In this document: positions 44,119 to 55,675 of the stretch, one piece after another | Layout: every line of letters starts with the position of its first letter | How positions within the stretch are numbered: position 1 is the first letter of the stretch | DNA from: Elmis aenea | Taxonomy: Eukaryota > Arthropoda > Insecta > Coleoptera > Elmidae | Assembly (NCBI GenBank): GCA_947652605.1 | Contig: OX393577.1 | Span: 33,669,466 to 33,733,465 of the forward strand | Length of the DNA stretch: 64,000 nucleotides | Direction: 5' to 3' | The notes under the pieces: generated by a model | Told to the model about the DNA's origin: nothing | Databases searched by the model: none | The model's input: the letters and a program-made list of their open reading frames with translations, nothing else | Position numbers and translations under genes: made by a program

Positions 44119-45390
44119 CCGGGTGTAAATGAACTTTTTTTCTTTAGTTTTGATTTTAGATAAATGAAAATTTAGACATATGATATGTGCAAAAAACCGG
44201 GCTTTTTGAGCCGTTGCACACATTTGTTTCACTTCCGGTTTCGCCGGAAATGACCCAAACTTTGTTATTTTAAATGGAACACCCTGTATATTTTTACATT
44301 TTTGGAAAGAGGAAGCGATTTTGGATACAAATGCACTATTTTGGTTAATTTTTATAACCTCAAAATTTTTTTTAAACAAAATTTAGATTTATTAAGGGTG
44401 CCGTGACCTGCACAAATTAATTTTTATTATGTCAACAATTGTCCAAAAAACGTTTTTGTAAATTTTAAATGATATTTAGGTTACTTTAATCGGCTTTGAA
44501 GGTTGCGGAATCGGTATTTTGGCAAAAAGTCAATTTTTTAAATGGAACCATGCTGGTACTAGCGGTTATTTAAATGGAGCATCTTCTAACAAATCCATGG
44601 ATACCAATAACTTGTATTTTTATTATGAGTCTGCTTCAAAAACTTCAGATTATTGTTAAGATTTATTAAGAGGTCCTGTTAATCGCCGTACACTGTGCAT
44701 AACTACAACAAAACAAATGATTGTTGTTTTATGTTTAACTACTATAGTCATTTAATTAAAAAGTCCAAAAATGTTGGTAATCATTTTAACATAATTAGAT
44801 TACTGCCATTAAAAGGATCTCTTAATAAATTTTCACAATAATTTGAAATTTTTAAAGTAGACTCTTAATAAAAATACAAGTTATTGGTATCGATGGATTC
44901 GTTAGAAGATGCTCCATTTAAATAACCGCTAGTACCAGCATGGTTCCATTTAAAAAAATTGACTTTTTGTCAAAAAACCGATTCCGCAACCTTCAAAGTC
45001 GATTAAAGTAACCTGAATGTCATTTAAAATTTACAAAAACGTTTTTTGGACAATTGTTGACATAATTAAAATCAATTTGTGCAGGTCATGGCACCCTTAA
45101 TATAAAACTAAATTTTGTTTAAAAAAAAAATTAAGGTTATAAAAATTAACCAAAATAGTGCATTTGTATCCAAAATCGCTTCCTCTTTCCAAAAATGTAA
45201 AAATATACAGGGTGTTCCATTTAAAATAACAAAGTTGGGGTCATTTCCGGCGAAACCGGAATTGAAACAAATGTGTACAACAGTTCAAAAAGCCCGGTTT
45301 TTTGCACATATCATATGTCTGAAATTTCATTTATTTAAAATCAAAACTAAAGAAAAAAAAGGGGGTGTACCACACTTCATTTACACCCGG
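44119..45390. mobile_element. Foldback DNA element with TACCGGGTGT ends
   Basis: Ends TACCGGGTGTAAATGAA are inverted and flanked by TA. Arms of about 560 bp are near-identical inverted copies around a loop near 44700-44810. Inside each arm lies a second end-like sequence (TACAGGGTGTTCCATTTAA near 45209 and its mirror at 44286), so each outer 170 bp may itself be a small element. The open frames at 44065-44379 and 45115-45450 are mirror copies, not genes. Confidence 0.82.
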
Positions 45391-45833
45391 TATGTTATCC
45401 TTAACTTCAATTTTGTCTCTTTAGATTACACCGTAATCATAACAGCATAAAATAGGTTAGCAACGACAGCAATGAAAAACGTTAGCAAAATCAATCTATA
45501 ACAGGATGGCTGTTCATGGCAACACTTGGAAATCAAAAACGGCAGTCATTAAGTGACGGGTGCATGCAATATCGAGGGAAAAAAACGTTTAGTATGTGTA
45601 TCGTTCATGGCATCTTGGTGCTGCTGACAATATAAAGAATATTTAACCCGCATTACGCGGCAATAGACCCAATAAAGGTCTAAAAACTACGGCCGCTGTT
45701 TATACGGCTTTTCGCTATCTCAACCGTTTTCATTAATGGGTAAGGTTCGATTTGCGGCTTACATTTCTTCGCTATACGGTCAATAATTAGTATGGATTTA
45801 TATGAAAATAATTGATTCGTTAAACAGCATATA
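45391..45833. other. Intron between foldback elements
   Basis: GC slightly above surroundings. Nothing recognised. Confidence 0.35.
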
Positions 45834-46587
45834 CAGTGTGTCCAAAAGTAATGGAATAAGCTATATATCTCAGTAAATATCCACTTTAAGGAAAAATGTT
45901 TTGCATAAAAGTTGTTTGGTACCTAGTTTGTTACCATAATACAATATTTAAATATTTTTTTACCAATAACAAAAGCGCAATGAAAAACAATTGATTTTTT
46001 TTAAATGGCAAGGTACCCCTATATTATAATCATTTGATAAAGAATTTTTTTCTCTTTTCAATGATGGGGTCACCTTAAAAATAAAGTTTATCCTAAGAGG
46101 CCGGAGAATATTGAAAATTTAAAAGGTCGTATTAGAGAAGTTACACCTGAAATGGTTGGGAATGTTATAAACGGGTTTAAAAATCGAGTTTATCATTGCC
46201 AAGCTGTAAATGGTTCACAGTTTAAACACTTATTGTAGATTTCGTCAAAAAATTTTAGTTCTTATGATGTTTTTATACTAAACAATTTAAATAATTTGAG
46301 AGTATTTTTTGCGATTTTCTCAAGAAGTTGCTTAAGTAAAGGTACTAAAGTTTTGCATCATTGAAAAGAGAAAAAAAATTCTCTATCAAATGAGTATACC
46401 ATAGGGGTACCTTGTCATTTAAAAAAATTCAATTGTTTTTCATTGCGCTTTTGTTATTCAAAAGAAGAAAAATATGATGGCTTATGGTAGAAAACTAAGC
46501 ACCAAACAACTTTTATTCAAAACATTTTTCCCTAAAGTGGATATTTACTGAGATATATAGCATATTCCCTTACTTTTGGACACACTG
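45834..46587. mobile_element. Foldback DNA element with transposase C-terminus in the loop
   Basis: Ends TACAGTGTGTCCAAAAGTAA and complement are flanked by TA. Arms of about 240 bp pair (for example aaggtacccctat against ataggggtacctt). The loop holds a C-terminal transposase piece. Confidence 0.85.
46076..46238 (+). pseudogene. Transposase C-terminal segment in foldback loop
   Basis: One open frame reads KNKVYPKRPENIENLKGRI, EVTPEMVGNVINGF, then HCQAVNGSQFKHLL and a TAG stop. This is the C-terminal pattern of the Tc1-like insect transposases whose catalytic piece lies at 43.1 kb. The catalytic part is absent here. Confidence 0.7.
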
Positions 46588-46707
46588 TATAAATAATAGA
46601 GTATAAATTACCGAAATTTTCTTTTACCGCTAAATAGTAAATATTTTAAGTAAAAACCGGTTGACCGATAAATTACCGGTAATTGAATTGAAATTATCGT
46701 GTGATCG

Positions 46708-46800
46708 TACAGCGTGGTCCAAATTCGGTGGGATTACATGGGTATCTCGCTTAATAGTCAAGATAGAGAAACGGTTAAATTACCAAAAAAGTGCAGTTTT
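46708..46800. repeat. Single end of a foldback-type element
   Basis: Reads tacagcgtggtccaaattcg and then gggtatctcgcttaatagt, matching the end and subterminal motif of the element at 1756. No right end was found before 47.1 kb. Confidence 0.5.
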
Positions 46801-48471
46801 TTAAGACAAACTCAGAACCATTTTCAAAAATATTCTATCATTTTTGGTTTTCGAGTTATTGAATAAAAAGTGTTTTTTTGTCATATCAATAATGTGTCAT
46901 ATCTCCGTTGTCGTTGTTGTAAATATCGAAAATATTTATGAAGATAATTTTAAGCCATTTTTATGTTTAATTTGATTAAACTATTTCTTAGTTTCATTGG
47001 TTTATCTCAATTATTTAAAAAAAAGTATGTATAAATAGTCAATTAGTTATACATACTGCATGTATAAATAGCCTCATCCTAAAAATAAGTGGGCGGTGGA
47101 AGTATAAAAAAAAAGAAGAAAAGATAAGATTCAGCTCCAATTTTGAATTTTATCAAAATATATCTGCTATTTCCGCGTTTGCGCCAAAAATTCTTTAGTA
47201 AATACGAAATGTAGGAGTGGGATTCAGCCAGTTTTCAAATTTATCAACAGTAAAGAATCATGATGAAGACTTGCTTACATATTGTCAGTCACCCCGCCTG
47301 AGATCAATTGTATTATTTTACTTCAATGTTATTTTATTTACTTTTAAATGAATAACATTACAACAAATGCTAATCAGTTACTAAAACATGTAACATTTCA
47401 AAAGGGCCAAGTTATGAGGATTTCAACTTTAGTAAAACACATTAACGTTAAAATATTACGGTCACAACTTGTGTCCTGCAACTCCCGGCATTTGGGTTTC
47501 GTCAATCAACAAAAGATTTGTTGATACATTTTTACATCATAAGTAGAACAAACTACTCGCACAAATATGTGTATATAGGACAGAATGACAAAGACGCAAC
47601 TACAATAAAAAAGGGACAGCAACAGGGAACCTAAAAAATCTTGGGACAGTCGCACTTGGGTAGTTAAGAACCAACCACCGATAAATGTACAGCCGGTCGA
47701 AAAATAAAGGAGTTTGTTGTTTAAATTGTTGTTTTATTTGTTTCTTACTGTGCAATAAATGCTCTAGACCTGTGTACTACGTAAAACAACGTTAGAGGGT
47801 CCAACCACTTTATAAAGACGATCACGAGCCATAAGTAACAACGATAAATATAAGAGTAATAAGTACTCTTCTACTACAGTGCGGCCTATGTACAGTAAGG
47901 TCCGTCACAGTACTTGGTGGCTCTCCATTCTGACTTTAATCAACGGTACGAAGATATTCTTAAAACGAACATACCTGATTGAGGCGAAACCGTTTTACAA
48001 CCATAAACACAAAAGAATCTTCAAAATAACATGAAGAACTGATAAAAATAAGAACAAATGAGGAATTGAAATTTAAAGTCAAAGACGACTACCAACAGTC
48101 TGCAAAAGCAGATGCCTACATTTTATCTTGGATTATGGGCAATAATACAAGTTTTTAATTTTTCATATTTACTGGAACGTGGGTTCAGTGCGGTCACAAA
48201 TCTGTTAACTAAATAAAGACACCGACTGGAAATAGCTAATGGCGGTGATTTAAGAATGCTGCTGACAAAAATATAGCCGAACAATAATAAACTGTTCGTC
48301 CTTCTCAGTGGGGATATTTTTAATGTTATTCGTGATTTTTATTTTAATATCATATTAGTCTTGGTTATGTTAATTTTCTTTCCAAACTATAGGATAAATT
48401 TGTGGACTGTAAAAGCAGTTCATGAACGAAGGCAAGAACTATCGCTGGATTTTTACACGCATACGCTGTTA
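46801..48471. other. AT-rich intron stretch
   Basis: No exon or repeat ends recognised. The block 47560-48000 is less AT-rich but has no open frame of note. Confidence 0.35.
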
Positions 48472-48702
48472 GAGTGATCGCACCCAAAAGTGGACCGCGA
48501 GATGCGCAAAGAGAGGGGATCGCGATTGATATTTAGACTTTTCTAAAAACGTTGACTTTTAGTGGACTTAATTTGACTACTGTGATTTACAGGTTATTAC
48601 CACGTTGCTGAGACAGGTCGATGTTTTTAGGTGGTGCAGTAATAAACGCTTTGGACCTGTTTTGGTTTCTGCGTCACAGTCCACTTCTCGCTGCGACCAC
48701 TC
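48472..48702. mobile_element. MITE with GAGTGGTCGC ends
   Basis: Left gagtgatcgcacccaaaagt and right (complement gagtggtcgcagcgagaagt) ends are inverted, bounded by TA, 231 bp apart. Non-coding. Confidence 0.65.
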
Positions 48703-50875
48703 TAACAACTAACGTAGACCCTGGTACTGCTTTCTTAATATACTTTTACATTTGCGATTCCTAAATTTCTACGAACCCAATGAACGCAAATGTCATTTAC
48801 AGTTAGGCATGTCGTTAAAGCGCTCCGCCAGCGGCTATTTATTAGTCGATAGTTGACGTATGTGCATAAAGCAATTCATTTATCAGTACACGAATGAGTA
48901 CAAAATACACTGCTGGAACAAACCTGAAATAAAAACTGCATTTGCACGATAGTTTTATAAACAAAAACATGACTTAATTTTAATATTGTCAAATGCGTTT
49001 CGAAAGAGCTGTCTGTTATTCAATTTAAATATTAAACATGCAACACAACGTCTTTTAGTCAATTGTTTTAGAATATTTACATCACTAATGTGGAAAAGCA
49101 GAGGTTTTCGTTGAAATATAATACATGAAATACGGTTTTGGTTGAGCAAATCATCCATGACCATAATGAATGGTAATTTTGTGTGCATGCTACATGTACG
49201 TTTACAACACTCATGAAAATAAACTGTTCAAACAACACAAACACGTTTATACTAGTTCAACAATCAAAACCCACCTTAAATAGCTCAAAATAGAAGGTTT
49301 TAAATTAATGAATGAATACTAGAAGATATTTATTCAATAAACACTCGTATCAAGTGGGCTTAGTAAAAATCGAAATCAATATATCGATGGTCTGAGGCCA
49401 AAAATAGCTCGCTATGCTGTCGCCAATAAATCCAATGGCATCACTAGCGAAACAAATTTGGAAAATAAGAATAAAATGCCAATCAGATGGAACAGATGCG
49501 AGTGAACACACTTGAATTAATAATCTAACACGATTAAAACAAAAGCAATTAAATTAAAAGGAATAATTTAGTATCAACTGTACGACCTCCAACACTAGCA
49601 TGCGTTTAACTAGTTATATTTTTTAAGAAAAGGATTTTAAAGAAGTTGCGTTAAAAAATTGGAACTGGTTTATTATCTTTAAAACTTTATGGCCTTCATT
49701 AGTCCTTTATGGTTTAGGTAAACATAACGTTCGCAATTAATTTGACCTCGATCATATTGCGTTAACTAACAAACTGAAATGCGTTAGTATATTTACACTA
49801 AAACAATTTTTAGCTTCGTAAAACAGCTTGCGCGTTAAAGGAAATCATTAGAAGCCGATGACCCAAACAATTTTAAAAAAGTTCAATAAAGCTCTGCTAC
49901 AGAAAAAAATTATTATTAATTTTTGTTGTAAAAACAAAAAACCAGCCTCATTTATATTTACGTTATTTTAAAAATACATACACACTAAAATTACAACGAA
50001 CAAGGTAACTACACAACAACCGAACTTTAACACCAGTAGGTACTATTAAGCTAATAGTAAACACAAAAACGTTGCCATTAAAATCTCGAACTTAATTTTT
50101 TTTTCAAATCAAGTATAAAACTATAATTAGCAGCATGTTATAAATAGGTTAATATTGTGTATATTTTCATTTATATTAATTATAAATATTTTATGCCATC
50201 ATTAATGTCAATTAATTTTAGGAAAATTAATTTATCAATCGTATTACTGTTTCAATTTCAATGATATCGAAAAGGTAAATTTATTGCTACTAAGTAATCT
50301 ATCAAATCTAAAAAAGCCACTATAATATCAAATCGCAGGGTAAAAAAAGCATAAATGTGTGTGTGGTGATATAAAATGTCCGTAAGTACTTATATGGGTA
50401 TTAGGTTCATTTTACGGATACTTAAAACTTTATCAGATCCTCAATATTTCTATAACAAATAGATATTTATGTCAATAGAAAGAGAGAGTTTGCCAACAGA
50501 TAAATATTTCCCATTTTATAGGTAAAAAGTAAAAACTAATTGAAATTGAAGGTGACTTTGATAATTTTGGTAATTGTTTTGATAATGTGCAAAGTTGAGA
50601 TTCATTTACCGCATAGCAATCATGTATCATGCATAGCAATAGTAATTTTTAAAACCTAAACTCAAGTAACCACTAAACAGGTTTTAAGCAACAACGTTTT
50701 TATTGATATGAACAATCATTAACTTTTTTGTAATAAAATAATTTGAAAATTTTTTAGTTAGCCGCTAACATGATAATCCAAAACAATTGAAATAGCTTTT
50801 ACGTAATGTTGTTCCATTTCTCAATACATTACCAATGTTGGACTAAATATTCCACATGTGTTTATCGGCGTATAA
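48703..50875. other. AT-rich intron stretch
   Basis: Nothing recognised. The 77-codon - strand frame at 48955-49188 has no family features. Confidence 0.35.
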
Positions 50876-51135
50876 AGGTGGGTACAGACATGCAACAAAA
50901 CATTGTATAGTAACACCGTCGCGTAACATGTCTGTACCACACTTCGTAACATCGTAACACCGCAACATAGTAACATCGTGGCGTCCCATCGGTTGTCGGT
51001 ATTCCAGCGTCACATCAAAGGAATGTTACGCGCTGATGTTGCACCAAGCACCATGCTTTTTATGTATGTACAGGTCTGCGTAACATACTTAACGTTTATT
51101 TTCATTTGTGCATTGTGCACCAACCCTTGCTTGCA

Positions 51136-51297
51136 ATGGGGTGGACAGAGGAAATGACTGTAAAACTTATAGAAAAGTATTAAAGCAAGGAAGTTTTGTG
51201 GGATGCAAAACATTCCAGGTATTATAAAATTATAATAAAATTTAAAAAAATGATACTTGGGAGGAACTTAGTGTGGAGTTTCACATAACAACAGAGG
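51136..51297 (+). pseudogene. MADF-domain protein of Harbinger, N-terminal relic
   Basis: The frame reads MGWTEEMTVKLIEKY, an in-frame stop, then SKEVLWDAKHSRYYK and KKNDTWEELSVEF. W-T-E-E, LW-D-KH and TWEEL are MADF hallmarks. This is the DNA-binding partner protein of PIF/Harbinger transposons. The stop codon and the hAT insertion at 51298 break it. Confidence 0.7.
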
Positions 51298-52375
51298 CAG
51301 CACCGTAGCAATGCATTGGCAACGGGGCAAGTGTCAAGGGCGCGAGGGGCGCCAAGCGCAAACAGTTTTGCACCCTGGCTTAAAAAACAAAAACATCAAC
51401 GCCCTTTGCTAAAAATCTTGCCGCCCCAATATGTATCTGCGATTTCCCGTCAGTGCACGGTGATTCCCTTTAAACAGGGCTCGAAACCGAAAAAAAAATT
51501 GGTTAATGGTTAACCGAAATCGAGAACTTTGTTTTTATAACGGTTTTTGGTTATAAACCAGTTTAAAGACCGATTAAAAAACCGTATTTTTCCAAAAAAA
51601 ACGATAAAAAACCGGTTTTTAACATAATTTAGATTCGATACGCAAAGTATGAAAAGATATTATCTATTTATAATTTTATAATATATTTACAAACAAGCGT
51701 TTAGTAATGACTTCTGGTAAACTAATGGCATTTAATACAGATTTTGTATTTTCTAAAGTAATTTTTATTGAAGAAAGATGTTAAAAAAACCGGGTTTTAA
51801 TTATTTTATTTAAAGGTTGCCGTTTTTCTGCCATTAAAAATTACGGTTTCGGTTAAAAATCACTTTTGCGGACAAAAACTAATCGTTTTTTTGCCGGTTT
51901 CTTGCCCTGCTTTTAAACCAATAGTAAAAATGGCCCTGCGCGTTAACCTGATTGATGAGTTCAAGAGCTGACACTGGAAATCCCCGTTTTTCCGTTTATA
52001 GTCAATATTCTTATGAAATTTGGCAGCAGATGAGCAGAGCATTTATAGATCAATCAGTTACGTAGGTTACATGTACATCTAGTACATACATAGGTTATGC
52101 GCCTATGGGCAATAGTCAGTCAGCATTCTTATGAATATTTACTTAAAAAATTGTGGCTCCATCTCCATCTATATCCGAACTACGGCGATGTAGGTACATA
52201 GTTCAGGCCCATCCTGTACATATTAAATATTTAATTTTGAAGTTATGTTTTGTTTCTTTATGATAAATTGTTACTGATAAATCTTATAACAATATTTCTT
52301 AAAATAAAATACGTTAAAAAAAGGGCGCCATTTTAGGTATTTGCCAAGGGCGCCAAAAACATTGCTACGGCTCTG
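51298..52375. mobile_element. hAT element nested in Harbinger
   Basis: Ends CAGCACCGTAGCAATG and (complement) CAGAGCCGTAGCAATG are inverted. The direct AACAGAGG lies at 51290-51297 and 52376-52383. GGGCGC-rich subterminal parts occur on both sides. Another hAT sits within it. Confidence 0.88.
51475..51909. mobile_element. hAT MITE nested in a hAT
   Basis: Left CAGGGCTCGAAACCG and right (complement CAGGGCAAGAAACCG) ends are flanked by CCTTTAAA / CTTTTAAA (7 of 8). The interior is rich in aaccg/cggtt words (accggtttttaac) and has no coding frame. Confidence 0.78.
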
Positions 52376-52382
52376 AACAGAG

Positions 52383-52477
52383 GTATATAACTGCGTCTGC
52401 CACCAACGCCTCTTTTGCTTGCTTTTTTTATTTCTACAAACCAAATGATGCATAACTATATTTATGCTGCCGCGGCA
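52383..52477 (-). pseudogene. HARBI1-like nuclease, N-terminal relic
   Basis: On the - strand the frame reads INIVMHHLVCRNKKSKQK then RRWWQTQLY, the basic start and RRWW motif of HARBI1-like transposases. The frame then runs into the hAT TSD. No catalytic residues remain. Confidence 0.55.
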
Positions 52478-52651
52478 ATGTCCATCTTTTCGCAGTGTTT
52501 CGAAAAATCTAAATATTGCACTATAACTAACTAACCGTATTCCACAATTACTAAAAGTAATACCAAAATGGTGGGACGCCAGAATGTTTGCTGCGATGTT
52601 ACGCGGCGACGTTTTGATACGATGCAATTCAAGGCACACAGTAACTTCAAC

Positions 52652-53696
52652 CGTCTTTGTCATAAGACAAATAACAGAAAAGTCAATTGAATACAACAAG
52701 CCAGCCTATATGTGCTTTATTGACTTGACCAAAGCGTTTGACCGAGTCCAACTAAAAGATGTTCTACACATACTTTATAATAGACAAATCCCATACAATA
52801 TAATTAAGACTATAGAGAACATGTATGCAGCAAACCAAATACAGGCAAAATTAGATGAAGGACTTACCGAACCAATACCAGTTGGTAGCGGTATCCGCCA
52901 GGGGGAGTCATTAAGCCCACTTCTCTTCAACATCATAATGGACGAAATTATACAGAAGGTCCGATCATTGAGAGGATACAAAATGGGAGATAGAGAGGTA
53001 AAAATTGTATGCTATGCCGACGATGCTGCACTCGTTGCAGAGAGTGAAGACGACTTACAAAGACTCTTACACTCGTTCAACTGTACAGCTAAATCACTTA
53101 ACATGACAATATCTTCCACAAAAACAAAATGTATGACAACTTCAAAAACACCCTTGAGGTGCAAACTAGAAGTCGATGGAGAGGTTATCCAACAGCAAAT
53201 GAAATTCAAATATCTCGGGATAGAACTTTCGGGCTTTGGCGATGTGGAAGCAGAGGTAAGGGAACAAACAACTAAAGCAACAAGGATAGCAGGATGTCTA
53301 AATAATACAATATGGTGCAACAAAAACTTGGGAATTGAGGCCAAGTCTAGAATCTACAAAGCAACAATTAGACCTATCATGACATATACAGCGGAGACCA
53401 GGCCAGAAACGTCAAAAACTAAAAGACAACTAGAAACAACAGAAATGAAAGTATTGCGCAGAATTACGGGTAAAACACTTCTACACAGGGAAAGAAATGA
53501 AGAAATAAGAAAAACGTGCAAAGTAGACGATATTAATAACTGGGTAACAGACAGAAGAAAAGAATGGAATGAACATATTAATAGAATGGACGACGGGAGA
53601 ATAGTAAAAATCGCCCGCGATAAGTCTCCACTGGGACGCAGGAGCGTTGGACGCCCTAGGAAAAGATGGAGCGACAACCTCAACGTAGAGCAATAG
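52652..53696 (+). pseudogene. Non-LTR reverse transcriptase, 5'-truncated
   Basis: About 347 codons are open to TAG at 53694. Domains in order: CFIDLTKAFDRV (RT block with the first catalytic Asp), SGIRQGESLSPLLFNIIMDE, the catalytic CYADDAALVAE, a thumb with FKYLGIELSG, and the C-terminal LRRITGKTLLHRERNE and GRRSVGRPRKRWSDNL. The endonuclease and the start of the RT are missing, so it is inactive alone. The open frame extends 5' to 52584 into Harbinger sequence, which is not part of the LINE. Clade (RTE-like, Jockey-like or other) cannot be settled by eye. Confidence 0.88.
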
Positions 53697-53742
53697 GCAA
53701 GTGGACGAAGAATAAACAGGCGAATCGCCTATAGTCAAGAAG

Positions 53743-53766
53743 GAAGAAGAAGAAGAAGAAGAAGAA
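53743..53766 (+). repeat. (GAA)n LINE tail
   Basis: About eight GAA units end exactly at the right TSD, so they are the LINE 3' tail. Confidence 0.8.
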
Positions 53767-53921
53767 GCAATTCAAGGCACACAGTAACTTCAACGCGCAA
53801 CAACAATCTGTACGCGACGGTGTTACGATGCGATGTTTTGTTGCATGTCTGTACCCACCTTAACACGCACTTGTTTTCCTAAAACTTAAGAATGAAATTC
53901 TACTCGCACGTTACATGCGTA

Positions 53922-55041
53922 CACAGTGTGACAATTAAGTTCCCGGACTAAGGCCATAATAAAACACTCGAGAAAGATCAAAAATATATATTTATGTCAT
54001 CTCTCAATAAAATCCCCAGCCGCTTCTGACCACTGTTTACATCGCTTATACAACGAATCCATGGCCCTAGAAAACGCTTCTTCCGTAATCGCCTTTGGTT
54101 GCTTTGTTACGGTTTTCTGGATCGCTGAAACATCCTCGAACCTGTACTTTTTAATTTAGAGAATAGGAAAAAGTCAGCTGGAACCACATCCGATGAGTAG
54201 GCAGGATGGAGTAACACGGATATACCTTGGTGGCCTAAAAATTCAGACACAACGATTGACGAATGTGCCGGTGCGCTGTCGTTCAACAACAACCAAGACA
54301 CTCTTTTCCTCGAAATTCAGGCCGAAAACGATGATTCGAGTGAACAATCTCTTTATCACTCCCCTATAAAACTGACCATCGACAGTCTGGTGTTCTGGTA
54401 CAAATTCGTGGTGAATGATACCTTTGGCATCAAAAGATGAAATCAGTATTGTCTTAACTCGCAAATTCTGCATCCCCACTTTCTGCGTTTTCGGCTGCTT
54501 TGGGCCCAATCACGTTGCACTTTTGACGTTTTGTTAATAGATTGTACATGGAACACCAACTTTAGGTACCGTCTCTCTGTTAATACCTGTCATATCTTCC
54601 AACATCTGAACACTTAAAGCGACCTTTTGCCAAATGAGTTTGAATAATGTTCATTGAAGGTTATCGGACGCCCTACCCTTTAATCATTTTGTGACGATTG
54701 TCTTACTTCTTTGAATCTTCTATGCCATGCAAATATTGTTGTTATCGATAAAGATTTATCTCTATAACCTTTCTTCAGCATTTCAATCGTTTCCGTTGCC
54801 GTTTTTGAACCTTTACACTAAATTTAATCGCTGCTCTCTGTTCCATTTTGCGTTCTCAACGCCACGCAAAAACTAACTTTCCCAAAACTGAATTCTGAAT
54901 TAATCAGTCAAATAAGCAGAAACTTACACGTCATGAAAACAATTCTTCTGTCTAACTACTAGTATTTTTCTCTGTACATGGCGTTACTAGAATTAGTGTT
55001 ATAAATAAGTAACAGTCCGGGAACTTAATTTTCACACTGTG
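53922..55041 (-). mobile_element. Mariner element, second copy
   Basis: Ends ACAGTGTGACAATTAAGTTC and complement are flanked by TA (53920-53921, 55042-55043). It is the same family as 19311-21182. It lacks the palindromic insert and has its own deletion of about 150 bp, near 54565. Confidence 0.86.
54000..54880 (-). pseudogene. Mariner transposase, degraded (second copy)
   Basis: [39 protein letters not shown], then LLLNDSAPAHSSIVVSEFL and YSSDVVPADFFLFSKL are in order on the - strand. NDSAPAH takes the place of the usual second Asp motif (HDNAPAH) and is missing from the 19.3-kb copy by deletion. Frameshifts and a deletion of the DNA-binding region inactivate it. Confidence 0.8.
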
Positions 55042-55043
55042 TA

Positions 55044-55433
55044 CCTATACTACTTTTTTATTTAAACCTAATTAAATAAATACTTATTTATCTATTTATA
55101 AATTTGTTTAACGTATTTTTCTAAAAGGTCTAATATCCAATTAGGTACATATTTTCATTTAAAACGGTTCCATTTCTTTTGTATTATTTGCCCAATAAGT
55201 GCTAAAAATATTATTTAATATGTGTATTAAAAAAGTTTAGCGATCCCAAGCCTTGTTTTTTTAAATTCATGTGCGTACTATGCGCTGATGCGAGTTATGC
55301 GCCGATAAATACGCTAATTAACTACATTCAACTTTTATGTCGCTTGCTGCCAAAGCATTTTAGTTCGTAATATCACTATTTACCTTTTTGTACAGTTCAG
55401 TTACAAAATATGGATAAGGATCATTTTTGACAT
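55044..55433. other. Spacer between mariner and Harbinger repeats
   Basis: AT-rich, nothing recognised. Confidence 0.4.
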
Positions 55434-55675
55434 GCCGCCTTTACACACAAGCGCTGTCCTTTACACTCCGAGCGTACAGTTTTACGCGCGGGTAAAAGTG
55501 TACGCGTATTCGCGCAGGAAAGCGTGCCGACTGAGAAATGCACGCGAAAGAACGTACGTGTAAAGCCGAATCACGCACGCTTTCCTTCGCGAAAGCGAAT
55601 CCCGTGGAGCGCCTGTAAGTTGCACACTTTTAGCTGGAGGGCGAGGTTTTGTTAATTTTAGTTTGCGTAAGAAAA

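Larger units (their letters stand above)
52652..53766 (+). mobile_element. 5'-truncated LINE with 28-bp TSD
   Basis: A perfect 28-bp duplication starting gcaattcaaggcacacag flanks the insert (52624-52651, 53767-53794). The insert starts within the reverse-transcriptase gene and ends in a (GAA)n tail, as expected for target-primed reverse transcription. It landed in the Harbinger element. The perfect TSD and open frame suggest recent insertion. Confidence 0.9.
50876..53860. mobile_element. PIF/Harbinger element carrying nested insertions
   Basis: Ends AGGTGGGTACAGACATGCAA and complement are flanked by direct TAA (50873-50875, 53861-53863). It keeps relics of both usual genes: a MADF protein (+) and a HARBI1-like nuclease (-). 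Removing the hAT at 51298-52375 and the LINE at 52652-53766 leaves an internally deleted Harbinger of about 0.8 kb. Subterminal parts repeat aacatcgtaacacc-like words. Confidence 0.82.

Noticed and set aside
44065..45450. Two 100-residue open frames with nearly the same protein, on opposite strands
   Set aside because: They are mirror copies of the arms of one foldback element. The shared frame follows from the inverted repeat and resembles no family.
52271..52699. 142-residue - strand frame
   Set aside because: Only the central RRWW-containing part is meaningful (HARBI1-like). The rest runs into hAT and LINE-flanking sequence.
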